From Hwanghaeella grinnelliae (lineage in GTDB: Bacteria; Pseudomonadota; Alphaproteobacteria; UBA8366; Aestuariispiraceae), in contig NZ_SADE01000001.1 of NCBI RefSeq assembly GCF_004005845.1, positions 1,984,001 through 2,048,000 on the forward strand: DNA of 64,000 bases, in the 5' to 3' direction. The position numbers and the translations under genes were made by a program. Below the pieces are notes generated by a model. That model searched no databases, was not told where the DNA came from, and saw nothing but the letters and a program-made list of their open reading frames with translations. Positions 41,401 to 50,477 of the stretch are shown here, piece after piece; within the stretch, counting starts at the first letter, position 1; every line of letters starts with the position of its first letter.

Positions 41401-43035
41401 TCACTCACCGGTCTTTTCCAGATCCCGCAAAACGAACTTCTGGATCTTGCCGGTCGAGGTTTTCGGCAGCGGCCCGAAGGTAACCTTGGTCGGGGCTTTG
41501 TAATGCGCCATATGCGAGCGGCAATAGGCGATGACGTCCTCGGCCGAGACCTTGCCCTCCGACTCCGCTTTCAAGGTGACATAGGCGGACGGAGTCTCAC
41601 CCCATTTCTCATGCGGCGCGGCGACGACGGCCGCTTCCATGATGTCGGGATGCTTATACAGCACCTCTTCAATCTCTAGAGAGGAGATGTTCTCCCCGCC
41701 TGAAATGATGATGTCCTTGGACCGGTCCTTGACCTCGATATAGCTGTCGGGATGCATCACAGCCAGGTCGCCCGTATGCAGCCACCCGCCCTTGAAAGCG
41801 GCGTCGGACGCGGCCGGGTTCTTCAAATACCCTCGCATCACCGTGTTGCCGCGCATCACTAGCTCGCCGATCGTCTCCCCATCCGCGGGAACGTCCTCCA
41901 TGGTTTCGCTATCGACGACACGCTGCTCTTCCAATGTGACAAGGGCGACGCCCTGGCGCGCCACCTTGGACGCTTTGTCTTCCATCGACAGATCGTTCCA
42001 TTCGTCCTGCCAGGCGCAGATCGCGCTGGGGCCATAGCATTCGGTCATGCCGTAGAGATGGGTGACGTGAAAACCCAGCTTCTCCATATTCGAAATCACG
42101 GCGGAGGGCGGCGCCGCGCCCCCGGTCGCCACTTCGACAACTTGAGGAAATTCGCATTTCACATCGGCGGGCGCGTGGATCAGCATCGTCAGCACGATCG
42201 GTGCGCCGCACATATGGGTCACCTTGTTGTCGCGGATAGACGGGAAGATCAGGGCCGGGTCGACCGCGCGCAGGCAAACATGCGTTCCCCCGACCGCGGT
42301 TACCGCCCAGGTATAGGACCAGCCATTGCAGTGAAACATCGGCAGGGTCCAAAGATAGACGCTGGTCGGGGTCAATCCGAAGGACACCGCATTCCCCATC
42401 GCGTTCAGGTAAGCCCCACGATGGTGGTAGACCACGCCTTTCGGATTGCCGGTCGTTCCGGAGGTATAATTGAGACAGATCGCCTGCCATTCGTCCTCCG
42501 GCAGCGACCATTCGTAATCCGCATCACCTTCCTCAAGAAAGGCGTCGAAGTCCTTTTCACCAATCAGTTTTCCACCTTTGGCCATTGGATCGTCGATATC
42601 GATGACAGGCAGCGTCTTGCCGAGTTGGGCCAGCGCTTCCTCCATCACCGGATTCAACTCCTTGTCGCTGATCACGAACTTGCTTTCGCCATGTTCCAGG
42701 ATGAAGGCGATGGTGGGTGCGTCCAGGCGGGTATTGATGCTGTTCAGAACAGCGCCGATCAGGGGCACGGCATAGTGTGCGGCCAGCATTTCTGGAATGT
42801 TCGGCGCCAGGATGGAAACCGTGTCGCCCTTACGAATGCCCCGTTTGACCAGCGCCGATGCGAACCGCGTCACCATCGCGTGCAGGTCGCGATAAGTAAT
42901 CCGCCGGTCGCCGTGCACAACCGCGATCTTGTTCGGATAAACGGTCGCCGCCCGTTTCAGGAAGGTAACCGGCGAAAGCGGGACATAGTTCGCCGCGTTC
43001 TTGTCCAAATCCTTGTCGTAGATTGAAGACGTCAT
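41401..43035 (-). CDS. Acyl-CoA ligase (AMP-binding family)
   Basis: 544 residues from ATG 43035 (upstream GGGAGG). Adenylate-forming marks: YTSGTTGNPKGVVYHH (P-loop), YGMTECYGP, GGWLHTGDLAVMHPDSYIEVKDRSKDIIISGGENIS and the C-terminal PKTSTGKIQKFVLRDLE with the catalytic Lys. The core NSINTRLDAPTIAFILEHGESK is typical of the medium-chain/methylmercaptopropionate CoA ligase group (DmdB-like). It converts a carboxylic acid to its CoA thioester with ATP. It could supply the acyl-CoA used by the lva-like set 5 kb away, the role LvaE has in levulinate degradation, but that is inference. Confidence 0.92.
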   Translation of the reverse strand: MTSSIYDKDLDKNAANYVPLSPVTFLKRAATVYPNKIAVVHGDRRITYRDLHAMVTRFASALVKRGIRKGDTVSILAPNIPEMLAAHYAVPLIGAVLNSINTRLDAPTIAFILEHGESKFVISDKELNPVMEEALAQLGKTLPVIDIDDPMAKGGKLIGEKDFDAFLEEGDADYEWSLPEDEWQAICLNYTSGTTGNPKGVVYHHRGAYLNAMGNAVSFGLTPTSVYLWTLPMFHCNGWSYTWAVTAVGGTHVCLRAVDPALIFPSIRDNKVTHMCGAPIVLTMLIHAPADVKCEFPQVVEVATGGAAPPSAVISNMEKLGFHVTHLYGMTECYGPSAICAWQDEWNDLSMEDKASKVARQGVALVTLEEQRVVDSETMEDVPADGETIGELVMRGNTVMRGYLKNPAASDAAFKGGWLHTGDLAVMHPDSYIEVKDRSKDIIISGGENISSLEIEEVLYKHPDIMEAAVVAAPHEKWGETPSAYVTLKAESEGKVSAEDVIAYCRSHMAHYKAPTKVTFGPLPKTSTGKIQKFVLRDLEKTGE

Positions 43036-43339
43036 GGCCTTAATTGCACCTCCCAACAAAACGCCGCGCCTCTGCGACGCGGTCGAACTCACTTTGGCGC
43101 ACTATCGGAAATCACACCGGGAAGGTCCAGAGGCGTCGACAGCCCCCATACCCCCAAAAAGATCGGCGAAGTGTCGACAGCGGTTCAATATCGGCATCGA
43201 CGCAATTGCACACGCCCCGCGTTCGACTATTCTAATACATCACCCGCGCATCCGATGGATGGCGGGAGGGGGCCTAAACGTTGGGGGCGGCCGCCGTGAC
43301 CGCTTTGCGGTCCAGGGGTCCGCGTTGTTGGGAGGTTTC
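43036..43339. other. Divergent intergenic region, acyl-CoA ligase / PleD-like gene
   Basis: 304 bases between divergent genes. GGGAGG at 43330-43335 serves the right-hand gene. A TATTCT hexamer near 43220 could be a -10 element but has no clear -35. Two copies of gtcgacagc occur near 43136 and 43172. No gene seen. Confidence 0.5.
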
Positions 43340-44689
43340 ATGGCGCGAACCGCGCATATATTGCTCGCCGAGCGCGACGAGGAAACGGCAGCCGGACGGC
43401 AAGCCGCCTTCGACAAGGAAGGCTACGACGTCAAGGTTACCACCGATCCGGACATGGTCGCCGAAGCGGTCCGTGTTCAACAACCCGATATCGTGCTGCT
43501 GGGTCGCTTCAAAGGCGAAGGCACGCTCGAAATCCTCGAAGCCTTGAAAGCCGACGATGATACCAGCAGCATTCCCGTAATGCTGATCGGCATGCGGTCT
43601 GACGAAGCATTGCGAAACCGGGCCGTTGAATTGCGCGCTGCCGATATTCTGGAACGCGATCGCAGCAGCAACGAGATGATCCTGACGCGTCTGCAAAGTG
43701 TCCGGCGTCTGGCCGCAATGCGTAGCGAATTGTTCCGCCGCGCGGAAACCTGCGCGGAGTTCGGCATTGAAGCAGACCTCTCGCAGGTCGGCGTCTACGA
43801 CCATGCTGAAACGGCGCATCTCTTAATGGTTTCGGAGTCCAGCGAATACCAAGCCGACCTTTACGACGCCCTGCTGGGCAAAGGCTTGGACGCGATCATC
43901 GAACAGGCGCCCTACCGCGCGGCAAACCGACTGGACGACCAGGACTTCGACGCCGTCGTAATCACCGCCACGCTCTACGATGACCGCGAAAAGGTGCTCT
44001 ATCTCTCCTCCCATATTCGAAACAACACACGGCTGTTCAACATGCCGATGCTGGTGGTGAAGGATGAAGATACCGATCCGCCCGAAATGAATCTGTATCG
44101 CGGGGGCGCCAACATCGTCCTGCCGCACAACAAGGACTATGGCGCACTGACGACCTATACCTTGCTGATGGTTGACCGCCGGCGGCTTTGGAATTCGGTC
44201 ACCGAGCCTTTCCGGACGCTGATGACTGACAAGATCATCGACGCCGATTTGGGTTCCGTCCACAGCGCGACGTTTTTCGAGGCCCATTTGAAGCGCGAAG
44301 TGAAGCACGCGCTGGAACGGGATTCCCATCTGTCCGTCGCCGTAGTTTCTATTCCGACCGCCGTCAGGATCGAAAAAGACTATGGACGGGAAAACGCGGA
44401 ACTGCTGCTAAGCCGGATAGCGAATTGGCTCTCAGGTATGGTGAAAGCATCCGACGCGGTTGGCCGCCTTGGCGCCTATCAATTCGGGATCATCATGCCG
44501 GCAACCCCGGAAAAGGAAGCCAACCAGGTCGCCTTCCGCATTGCCGGCATCCTCCAGAACTCGGAATTCGCCTTGGGTGAAGAAGTTATGGAAGCAATCC
44601 ACGTGCTTGTGGATTGCGGTGTATCCACCATCCAACCTTATGACACGCCAAAGAAAATGCTGACCCGGGCACGGCAGGCCATCGGCTGA
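43340..44689 (+). CDS. Degenerate PleD/PopA-like regulator (REC-REC-GGDEF, all sites lost)
   Basis: 449 residues; GGGAGG before the ATG. The layout is PleD-like: REC-like domain (about 5-125), second REC-like domain (about 155-280), GGDEF-like domain (about 300-449). All functional sites are missing. In REC1 the acidic pocket reads LLAERDEE and the phosphoacceptor position reads IVLLGRF (Gly for Asp). In REC2 the same position reads VVITATL. The GGDEF motif is LGAYQF and the inhibitory RxxD is KASD. The fold still looks complete and unbroken. In Caulobacter, PopA is a PleD paralogue that lost cyclase activity and acts as a regulator; a similar scaffold role is inferred here. Confidence 0.78.
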   Translation: MARTAHILLAERDEETAAGRQAAFDKEGYDVKVTTDPDMVAEAVRVQQPDIVLLGRFKGEGTLEILEALKADDDTSSIPVMLIGMRSDEALRNRAVELRAADILERDRSSNEMILTRLQSVRRLAAMRSELFRRAETCAEFGIEADLSQVGVYDHAETAHLLMVSESSEYQADLYDALLGKGLDAIIEQAPYRAANRLDDQDFDAVVITATLYDDREKVLYLSSHIRNNTRLFNMPMLVVKDEDTDPPEMNLYRGGANIVLPHNKDYGALTTYTLLMVDRRRLWNSVTEPFRTLMTDKIIDADLGSVHSATFFEAHLKREVKHALERDSHLSVAVVSIPTAVRIEKDYGRENAELLLSRIANWLSGMVKASDAVGRLGAYQFGIIMPATPEKEANQVAFRIAGILQNSEFALGEEVMEAIHVLVDCGVSTIQPYDTPKKMLTRARQAIG

Positions 44690-44859
44690 TCCGCCACACC
44701 GGCAACAGGTTCAATACTGCTTTTCCACCCAGGCGACCCTCCTCGCGCATCTGTGAGAGGACGGATGGGGGTTGTCCAGGCAAGTTTGAACACAACGTAT
44801 ATGGCATGACCGGACATGCGAAATGACCGGATCAATGCCGAACTCCGATGGAGATAACC

Positions 44860-45519
44860 ATGTTAGTCGATATATTTTCCGATCCGATCTGCCCCTGGTG
44901 TTTCATCGGCAAGAAGCGTTTGACGGAAGCACTGGCCCTGCGCCCCGACCTTCCGGTCACCATCCGCTGGCGCGCTTTTCAACTGAATCCCGACATGCCG
45001 GCGGAAGGCATGGATAGGCAGACCTACTTGAACGTGAAGTTCGGTGGTACCGACCGCGCAAGCCAGATCTATGGCCGCATCCGTGACGTTGGTACATCCG
45101 TCGGTATCGATTTCCAGTTCGACAAAATCGAAATGACCCCGAATACAGTGCCGGCGCACCGTTTGATCCGCTTTGCGCAGCGTCCGGACATCGACAAGGC
45201 GAATGAGGTTACCGATCTTTTGTTCGATGCCTATTTCCTGAACGGCGAATTGATCGGCAAACTCGATACCCTGCTCGACATCGGTGAAAAGGCCGGCATC
45301 GATCGCGCGGCACTGAAAGCCTATTTCGAGACGGATGAGGACGCCGACGAGATTTTGGCAGAAGATCAACATGCCCGGCGCCTGGGTATCGGCGGCGTCC
45401 CCTGCTTTATTGTCGATGGAAAATACGCGCTCTCCGGTGCTCAGGAAGCCGAGAGTTTCCTTCCCATCTTTGACATGGCCGCGCAGGAAGCAGCTCAAGA
45501 ACCAGCCACCCCCGCCTGA
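44860..45519 (+). CDS. DsbA-family oxidoreductase (FrnE-like)
   Basis: 219 residues from ATG 44860, chosen because GGAG lies 6 bases upstream; another ATG is at 44848. The thioredoxin-fold motif CPWC appears at once in VDIFSDPICPWCFIGKKRL, followed by the long helical insertion and the cis-Pro region GIGGVPCFIVDGKYALSGAQ. This is the cytoplasmic FrnE/2-hydroxychromene-2-carboxylate isomerase-like group. No signal peptide is present, so it acts in the cytoplasm, probably as a dithiol oxidoreductase or GST-like isomerase. A GC-rich hairpin follows the gene. Confidence 0.9.
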   Translation: MLVDIFSDPICPWCFIGKKRLTEALALRPDLPVTIRWRAFQLNPDMPAEGMDRQTYLNVKFGGTDRASQIYGRIRDVGTSVGIDFQFDKIEMTPNTVPAHRLIRFAQRPDIDKANEVTDLLFDAYFLNGELIGKLDTLLDIGEKAGIDRAALKAYFETDEDADEILAEDQHARRLGIGGVPCFIVDGKYALSGAQEAESFLPIFDMAAQEAAQEPATPA

Positions 45520-45553
45520 TCGCGAACGACATTGTTTTACTAATTGTTTATAG

Positions 45554-45572
45554 GGCCGGCTTTGTGCCGGCC
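45554..45572 (+). terminator. Hairpin after the FrnE-like gene
   Basis: GGCCGGC-tttgt-GCCGGCC, a perfect 7-base-pair stem 34 bases after the stop, followed by ttat rather than a full T-run. It is a likely but not textbook intrinsic terminator. Confidence 0.6.
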
Positions 45573-45602
45573 TTATGCTGTCTGAACCAAGTTTTTATTG
45601 AT

Positions 45603-45621
45603 GCGAATGATTATCGTTTGC
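45603..45621. promoter_or_regulatory. Fur-box-like palindrome upstream of the DUF2325 gene
   Basis: GCGAATGATTATCGTTTGC matches the classical 19-base Fur box GATAATGATAATCATTATC at 13 of 19 positions, including the central AATGAT.ATC.TT, and is itself nearly palindromic. It lies about 65-80 bases before the probable start at 45685, a normal promoter distance. Iron-dependent control is an inference. Confidence 0.55.
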
Positions 45622-45647
45622 GTGAATTACTCAAGCTGATTTACACT

Positions 45648-45662
45648 TGCGAACGCTTCGCA
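45648..45662. promoter_or_regulatory. Perfect palindrome TGCGAACGCTTCGCA
   Basis: 6-base arms TGCGAA/TTCGCA around CGC, about 25 bases before the DUF2325 start. TGCGAA also occurs in the Fur-like box upstream (45602-45607). It could be a second operator half or a leader hairpin. Confidence 0.4.
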
Positions 45663-45684
45663 TTCGTAACACATGAGGCTCTCC

Positions 45685-46878
45685 ATGCTTCGCATCAGAT
45701 CAGCCAAACGCAAAAAACTATGGGACATCAATTCGGGATGGCACTGCTCCATCATCGGAACGTGCCTGACCACGGAAGACCTGCGCGCCCTCGCCCGAAA
45801 ACTTCATGTAGAAACGCCTGAGGACAGCGGGGCTGATTTCCGGCTGCACGGTCATTTTGTTCAAGCCTGTGGCCAAGGCGGCACAACGGCGAAACTACTA
45901 CAGAAACTGCTGGACCGACGCCATTCGGCCGCCATCCGCCGTTTCGGCAAGGCCGAGACCACAGACGAGTTGGAAACGTTATGGAATGTCGAACGTAAAG
46001 GCCGGGATATCCCCGGTGCTTTCTGGGCCTTGATGAGCCACCCCCAATTGGAAACGGGTCTGGGCACGCGCGCCTATGGCCATATTCATATGCTCTCCCA
46101 CCTGATAGGGGCATCGAACCGCGCCGATTTGGACACGTTGCGCTCGCTGGAGGCTGAGATAGATACCCTGACAAGTCGGCTGGACAACGAGACCGCCCGT
46201 CACGCCCGCCGAATGGAGGAAAAGGATCGGGAAATCGCGGACTTGCAAAAACAACTGATCGCTGCGCGTGCCGCAAAACTGGATTTCACCGCCCCGCCCC
46301 CTTCAAAAGAAGCGGCAAATTTGAACGCCGACCCCGACGCGGACGAAGCCCGGCAAATCCAGGAAATCACACGCGCCAGGGATGACGCCCAACGTACAAA
46401 CGAGGTTTTGCAGGAAACCGTCCACTCCCTGAGGGAAGAAGTTCAAGCCCTGGAAACCGCGCTTCTGAACACGGTGCCATCAGACGAAACCGACCAAGAC
46501 CAGGGCGGCTTCACCGCGGGCGACTGTCGCTTCGATCTGCACGGCAGATGCATCCTCTATGTGGGCGGGCGATTGGCGAACGTTCACCGGTTGCGTGAGT
46601 TGGTCGCGCAATGGAATGGCGAATTGCTGCATCATGACGGTGGCATGGAACAGTCGCTGGACGAATTGCCAAGCTGCGTGTTCCGTGCCGACGCCGTGGT
46701 CTTCCCGACCGATTGCATCAGCCACAGCGCCGCCTTGAAAGCCAAACGCCTGTGCCGGCAAAGCATGAAGCCTTATGTCCCGTTACGGGGTTCGGGCGTC
46801 TCATCCTTCGTGGCGGGCTTGCAGGGAAAAATCGACGCCTTCTGCCCCCGCGACCCGGGTTTGATGGCGGCCGAATAG
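45685..46878 (+). CDS. DUF2325 protein with central coiled coil
   Basis: 397 residues from ATG 45685 (GAGG upstream); an ATG at 45673 lacks a ribosome site. The N-terminal part (about 10-150) is an alpha-helical region with RLHGHFVQACGQGGTTAKLLQKLLDRR, then about 100 residues of coiled coil (TLRSLEAEIDTLTSRLDNETARHARRMEEKDREIADLQKQL is the densest stretch). The C-terminal DUF2325 domain (about 295-390) contains ILYVGGRLANVHRLRELVAQWNGELLHHDGG and VVFPTDCISHSAALKAKRLCRQSMKP. The function is not known. The Fur-like box suggests an iron-linked role. Its stop is one base from that of the convergent methyltransferase. Confidence 0.8.
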   Translation: MLRIRSAKRKKLWDINSGWHCSIIGTCLTTEDLRALARKLHVETPEDSGADFRLHGHFVQACGQGGTTAKLLQKLLDRRHSAAIRRFGKAETTDELETLWNVERKGRDIPGAFWALMSHPQLETGLGTRAYGHIHMLSHLIGASNRADLDTLRSLEAEIDTLTSRLDNETARHARRMEEKDREIADLQKQLIAARAAKLDFTAPPPSKEAANLNADPDADEARQIQEITRARDDAQRTNEVLQETVHSLREEVQALETALLNTVPSDETDQDQGGFTAGDCRFDLHGRCILYVGGRLANVHRLRELVAQWNGELLHHDGGMEQSLDELPSCVFRADAVVFPTDCISHSAALKAKRLCRQSMKPYVPLRGSGVSSFVAGLQGKIDAFCPRDPGLMAAE

Positions 46879-46879
46879 A

Positions 46880-47497
46880 TCAACCAGCCTTCCGGAAGGC
46901 GAACCGCGTCCAGGTAACGCCGGCGGCTTTGTTGAGATCTTCGCGGGATCCCGAAAGGCGCTCGAAAACGCAATCTAGGCCTTCCTTTTCACCGAGGGCC
47001 TTTGTCTCTTCCGGCGAAACGTCGAACATGCGCCGACCGGTTGGGACCGGTCCGTGACGCAGGGACATGATCAGAACCCCGTGCGGCGCGACCAGGGAGG
47101 CGACGATGGGCATCGCCGCCGCGCGTTCCGCCTCATCAAGATGCATCCACACGGCCGACAGGATAACGACTGAAAAGGCCCCCACACGGTCGGCGACCGA
47201 CGACAGGTCCGGCAGATGATCATCAATCCATTCGATATCGGGCGATGGGTGGAGCGCCTTTGCGCCGTCGCGCAGTTCCGCGACCGGTTCGACCGCCGTA
47301 ACACTATAACCCCATTCCGAGAAACCAGCGGCGTCCCTGCCCGTTCCCGCGCCGATATCCAACACGGCACCTGGTGGTTCCGGCAGCAGGTACCAGACCC
47401 GCTCATAGATTTCCGAGAATTGCATCTTCTCATAGCGAACAAGAAGATCGGCGGCTTCCTCGGCGTAACCGACGGTGCTGGGATGAGTTGTTTTCAT
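46880..47497 (-). CDS. Class I SAM-dependent methyltransferase
   Basis: 205 residues from ATG 47497; the frame stays open to a TTG at 47533, and neither has a strong ribosome site. Motif I is AVLDIGAGTGRDAAGF, followed by VTAVEPVAELRDGAKAL (acidic loop) and VVILSAVWMHLDEAERAAAMPIVASLVAPHGVLIMSLRHGP. This is the Methyltransf_11-type fold acting on small molecules. The target is unknown. It is convergent with the DUF2325 gene and downstream of the WcbI-GSCFA gene, with a gap of about 125 bases. Confidence 0.85.
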   Translation of the reverse strand: MKTTHPSTVGYAEEAADLLVRYEKMQFSEIYERVWYLLPEPPGAVLDIGAGTGRDAAGFSEWGYSVTAVEPVAELRDGAKALHPSPDIEWIDDHLPDLSSVADRVGAFSVVILSAVWMHLDEAERAAAMPIVASLVAPHGVLIMSLRHGPVPTGRRMFDVSPEETKALGEKEGLDCVFERLSGSREDLNKAAGVTWTRFAFRKAG

Positions 47498-47623
47498 GAG
47501 GACAACAGTGGGGCCCTTTCCCGCTTTCGGCAAGAAGGGGCCGGACGAATCCCGGTCCTATTTGCCTTCCCACTGGCTTGAAAGCCTTTCGTTGAATGGA
47601 TGAACCAATAGCCGGGGCATGCA

Positions 47624-50032
47624 TCACGCCAATCGGGAATCAATCTCTTCCTCATCGCAGATAACGGCGCTTTCCCGTTGGAACCGGCTCATCAAATCGG
47701 TGAAGTCGTCATCCTGTTGATCAACCTTCTCTCCCTCATCCATGCCAACAAAGTCTCGAAAAACGCGCATAACATGGTCCACACCAGCGTCGGTCACCGT
47801 TCTCAAATCGTCGTCAAAATATGCACCTTTGTTATAGGCACCGGTGATAATTTCGTAGGACGGGAAATAACTCACATTCTCATGCGCCGAACTGATGTCT
47901 TCCGCTGCGGCACGGAGAACCGACTTACTGTAGGTCGTCGAGAGAAGGACATGCTGGTTTTCATAAGTGGCGATAAGAGGAACAGGCGACACGGTCAAAA
48001 TGACTTGGGCCCTATCGTTGACCGTCTTCAAACCAGCAAGGAAGCCGTTCAGATCATCAACGACTTCCGGATAGGTGAAGTTGACAAATTCATGTTGTTC
48101 CGCGTCGAAGCGTCCTCCGGCCACCCCAGGGGCCAGCGGATACACCGCGCCGTCCTGACGTGAACGCCACGCTTCCGTGAGGCCCAAAGTAAAGATCAAT
48201 ATGTCGGATTGCTCGAACAAGTCACGTACCGCGGCTAGGTGGCGTTGCCGGTCCGCCAGCATTTTTGCAGCGCTGCCAAACCCATCGGGCTCTACTGTTG
48301 GACGGAACGGGTCAACAACCGGACCGCCATCCGCGCCTCCATCTTTAGTCCAGCAATCGTCAACAGGTTGGAACTTGCCGTAAGCCCGGTTGAAAAGCTG
48401 AGCCAACTGACGCGCAGTATAAATATTCCCAAAGCGCGCGGAGAAAACCCCATATTGGGCATGCCGCTGCTGCTCTTCGGACAGGTTCTCTGGTGCAGAT
48501 TCGGAGACGTAAAAATTGTATCCATGGGCTTTCAAATAGCGCGAGATATGCTGCGCGAAACAGCTTCCAGCCGTCGCTATCCTTGTCGTCTTGTGGACCC
48601 GTAGATCGGATCTCGACAAGGGTCTGAACCAGGATCCCTCGTTGATCGGAAAGGATCGACGCCAAAACTGATTGTTCCTGCAGTCGTCATAGGGCGTCAC
48701 TCGTTTCCCAGATCCTGATTGAGTCTCGTCAGCAACTACCCCTGCTGTTTTCCTGCTTAGTCGCGCCGACAATAGATCGAACTCCGGGGGAAGCAGCGCC
48801 TGACAAGCCTCCTTGGAGTGGCCATCAGCGTCGTATCTCTTAAAAGAATGTTCGATAAACTGCCGCAAATTGAGAACGCTCGGATAGGATTGTTCTCCTG
48901 AAACAAACTCCAAACGGATCCCGCCCCCCGAGGGTCCTCCGAATCCCGGATAGATCGGCCATTTGTTCGGATTGAAAAATGGCTCGAACATCTCGGGACT
49001 CGGGATTCTCAAATGGATATCCTGAAATACGATGCCGTCTCTTTCCGCCAAGGCTCTCGCAACATCCACAAGTGCGAAAAGTTTCGGATGAAGCGGATCA
49101 TGGACGAAGCGACCTTTTTTCACCCACCGCTGGAATAAATCCCCAAGGGGCAGCCCGATGGCCGTTCCTTGTGCTTCGAGAAATTTTTTCCCTGCCTCCC
49201 AATACCGATACCAACCCAATGTCTCATAGGTTTCCCGGGAAAAAAGGCTTGCGGTCTGTTCTACATCCAGACCGTTTACCCACGCATATAGGACAATCGA
49301 CGAGTTCATATCGCGCAAGGGAGACAACAATTGTTTCCCGTCGATGTCTCCCATGAGCACATCCGGCATGTAAGCCTTGAAGAAAATATTCGGAAAAGTG
49401 AGCAGTTTGGAATCCGGGTGCCGGTTTTTCTCAATCGATGCCCGGACCTCATCCCCGATATGATCTTGGATATAAATGGTGCCACAATCCTCCAATATCA
49501 CGGGGAGGACTTGGTCATAAGGAACATAGTCCGCGAGTTGCAAACCCGACGTTCGGCCAATTTTCCACAAATGCCCAGTCAGTCTCGCAAGGGCGATGGC
49601 TTGGCAATTGCCGATGAAAACGATGTTCCTTTGAAAATCGGCCATTGACTTGTTCTCTCCAAATCGAAGGAACATGGACCCGGCCATCAAGTCCTGTACG
49701 GCTTTTTGCCTCAGCCGTTCCGTTTCATACTGTTCGCGCAGCGCCTGTATCTCTTCCACTGCCTCATCTGAGAAAACGGACGGCGCGTTGATATCAAGGT
49801 CGAAAATCTGCGCATTGCTTCGAACGTATTCAATATCGAATAAGGCTAGATCGAACTTCTTCGCTTCGACGTTCAGTTTGACGCCGATCTCCCAAATAAC
49901 GCGCGAGAGAGGTTCTTTCTTCTTCGCAAGATGAACAAGGGTCAAAGCCGCTTCGGCTTTTCCTTCTTCGGCCAGCTTAATTGAAGATTCGAGCACGAAA
50001 TTTTCGATCGACACATGCGCCCCACTTCGCAT
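47624..50032 (-). CDS. WcbI-GSCFA fusion protein, polysaccharide-related
   Basis: 802 residues, no signal peptide. A helical N-terminal part of about 125 residues (KLAEEGKAEAALTLVHLAKKKEP, TPR-like in look) precedes a WcbI-type domain (about 130-330: NIVFIGNCQAIALARL, ADYVPYDQVLPVILEDCGTIYIQDHI). A GSCFA domain follows (about 480-740: RIATAGSCFAQHISRYLKAHGYNFYV, DILIFTLGLTEAWRSR, VILTVSPVPLIATY). WcbI is linked to capsule biosynthesis and binds CoA; GSCFA proteins are related to SGNH/GDSL-type hydrolases. A fused enzyme that adds or removes acyl groups on a surface glycan is a reasonable guess. The gene is visibly less GC-rich than its neighbours. Confidence 0.82.
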   Translation of the reverse strand: MRSGAHVSIENFVLESSIKLAEEGKAEAALTLVHLAKKKEPLSRVIWEIGVKLNVEAKKFDLALFDIEYVRSNAQIFDLDINAPSVFSDEAVEEIQALREQYETERLRQKAVQDLMAGSMFLRFGENKSMADFQRNIVFIGNCQAIALARLTGHLWKIGRTSGLQLADYVPYDQVLPVILEDCGTIYIQDHIGDEVRASIEKNRHPDSKLLTFPNIFFKAYMPDVLMGDIDGKQLLSPLRDMNSSIVLYAWVNGLDVEQTASLFSRETYETLGWYRYWEAGKKFLEAQGTAIGLPLGDLFQRWVKKGRFVHDPLHPKLFALVDVARALAERDGIVFQDIHLRIPSPEMFEPFFNPNKWPIYPGFGGPSGGGIRLEFVSGEQSYPSVLNLRQFIEHSFKRYDADGHSKEACQALLPPEFDLLSARLSRKTAGVVADETQSGSGKRVTPYDDCRNNQFWRRSFPINEGSWFRPLSRSDLRVHKTTRIATAGSCFAQHISRYLKAHGYNFYVSESAPENLSEEQQRHAQYGVFSARFGNIYTARQLAQLFNRAYGKFQPVDDCWTKDGGADGGPVVDPFRPTVEPDGFGSAAKMLADRQRHLAAVRDLFEQSDILIFTLGLTEAWRSRQDGAVYPLAPGVAGGRFDAEQHEFVNFTYPEVVDDLNGFLAGLKTVNDRAQVILTVSPVPLIATYENQHVLLSTTYSKSVLRAAAEDISSAHENVSYFPSYEIITGAYNKGAYFDDDLRTVTDAGVDHVMRVFRDFVGMDEGEKVDQQDDDFTDLMSRFQRESAVICDEEEIDSRLA

Positions 50033-50317
50033 CGATCCGCCCTGAACCTGCTTCGACGCGCAAATTGGGAAATCATATTCTGCGTAAGTTTCCGACCGTC
50101 ACAGTATCGACCATGATTCGATGGTTTGTAAGATCAACATTGAAAGTAGGAATATTGGTATCGGCGTAAATTCCCGATCAAGCACTTTGACCCGATATGG
50201 CATCTAAACGGGGGGGGATGGCGCCAAGAGATGCTTGGGATGTTAAAGGGCTTTAGAAGAAACCGGCACGTTGCCGATGGGATACCATCGCTCTTTTCCC
50301 GGCCTGGTTCCACCTCC
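50033..50317. other. Intergenic region upstream of the WcbI-GSCFA gene
   Basis: No gene seen. It should hold the promoter of the WcbI-GSCFA gene. It contains a G8 run at 50210-50217, about 180 bases from that start. The adjoining 50318-50477 is the decayed mfd copy. Confidence 0.5.
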
Positions 50318-50477
50318 CAACATCTTCGTCAACGTGATCATGATTTTATTGACGCCGCGCAGGCGACGGTCCGGGGATTCCCAGACTTTGCCGATGATCC
50401 GCTGTTAGTCGGGGCGCAGTTTGGCGGCGACGTCTTGTTCCTGAAGGAACCCGATCAACCCTCCGGGATTGGTAAAT
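50318..50477 (-). pseudogene. Decayed duplicate of the mfd 3' end
   Basis: These 160 bases align without gaps to 50886-51045, the last codons of mfd, with 29 mismatches by hand count (about 82% identity), in the same orientation. The copy has an internal TAA and has lost the mfd stop. It is about 570 bases downstream of the true gene end. It is a remnant of a partial duplication, or of replacement of the mfd end by a related sequence. Confidence 0.85.
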
